A DNA stretch of 7,004 bases from an uncultured Gammaproteobacteria bacterium. GTDB taxonomy: Bacteria > Pseudomonadota > Gammaproteobacteria > Pseudomonadales > Pseudohongiellaceae. Within the stretch, counting starts at the first letter, position 1. Each line of letters begins with the position of its first letter. The position numbers were made by a program, and so were the translations under genes. Where the stretch lies: the NCBI GenBank assembly GCA_903926285.1, contig CAIYIP010000502.1:1-7004 (forward strand), in the 5' to 3' direction. Of this stretch, positions 6,919 to 7,004 are shown one piece after another. The notes under the pieces were generated by a model. It had not been told where the DNA came from. It saw only the letters and a program-made list of their open reading frames with translations, and ran no database searches.

Positions 6919-6988
6919 TTGGTTAAGAAAAGTTGGTTAAGAAAAGTTGGTTAATAAAAGTTGGTTAATAAAAGTTGGTTAATAAATA
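6919..6988. repeat. Five-copy 14-bp tandem repeat
   Basis: The unit TTGGTTAAGAAAAG occurs exactly at 6919-6932 and 6933-6946. TTGGTTAATAAAAG (one G-to-T change at unit position 9) occurs exactly at 6947-6960 and 6961-6974. A fifth copy at 6975-6988 keeps the first 12 bases of the second variant and differs in the last two. The unit length is not a multiple of three and the array contains TAA stops, so it is non-coding. It lies 85-154 bases upstream of the minus-strand phosphoesterase start, beyond its candidate promoter. The gene to the right is not visible, so which side it serves is unknown. Possible roles are a set of protein binding sites, a copy-number-variable spacer, or a slippage product without function. 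Confidence 0.95.
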
Positions 6989-7004
6989 TATGCCTATTGT
7001 TGAA

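Overview
The window reads as an ordinary bacterial chromosome segment from a Gram-negative proteobacterium, most likely a gammaproteobacterium. The reasons are Sec and Tat signal peptides, a periplasmic c-type cytochrome, an LpxH-like metallophosphoesterase, and good Shine-Dalgarno sites. No species can be named from the sequence alone. There are no RNA genes, insertion sequences, phage genes or CRISPR arrays that I can see.

Layout. Positions 1-296 hold the 3' end of a metallo-beta-lactamase-fold hydrolase gene cut by the window edge. After a 127-base gap come three same-strand genes. The first (424-2943) encodes an exported di-haem protein of the PSCyt/PSD (DUF1587/1595/1592/1588/1585) type. 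The second (2957-4267) encodes a Tat-exported DUF1552 'HXXSHH' protein. The third (4315-5937) encodes an exported protein of about a dozen ankyrin repeats. Gaps of 13 and 47 bases, each with a strong ribosome binding site, suggest one operon. A symmetrical hairpin with A- and T-tracts (5955-5989) ends it. Convergent to it on the minus strand is an LpxH-like calcineurin-type phosphoesterase (5992-6834). Beyond its start lies an AT-rich region with a weak candidate promoter and a five-copy 14-bp tandem repeat (6919-6988).

How the genes may work together. All three operon products are predicted to act outside the cytoplasm: a di-haem electron carrier or oxidoreductase with a beta-rich central domain, a Tat-exported protein with a conserved His cluster, and an ankyrin scaffold with long inter-repeat loops. 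From memory, DUF1592-type and DUF1552 proteins recur as neighbours, and ankyrin proteins of this kind occur with them, but I know of no assigned substrate. This trio is the best candidate here for an undescribed system. The phosphoesterase is probably an independent transcription unit.
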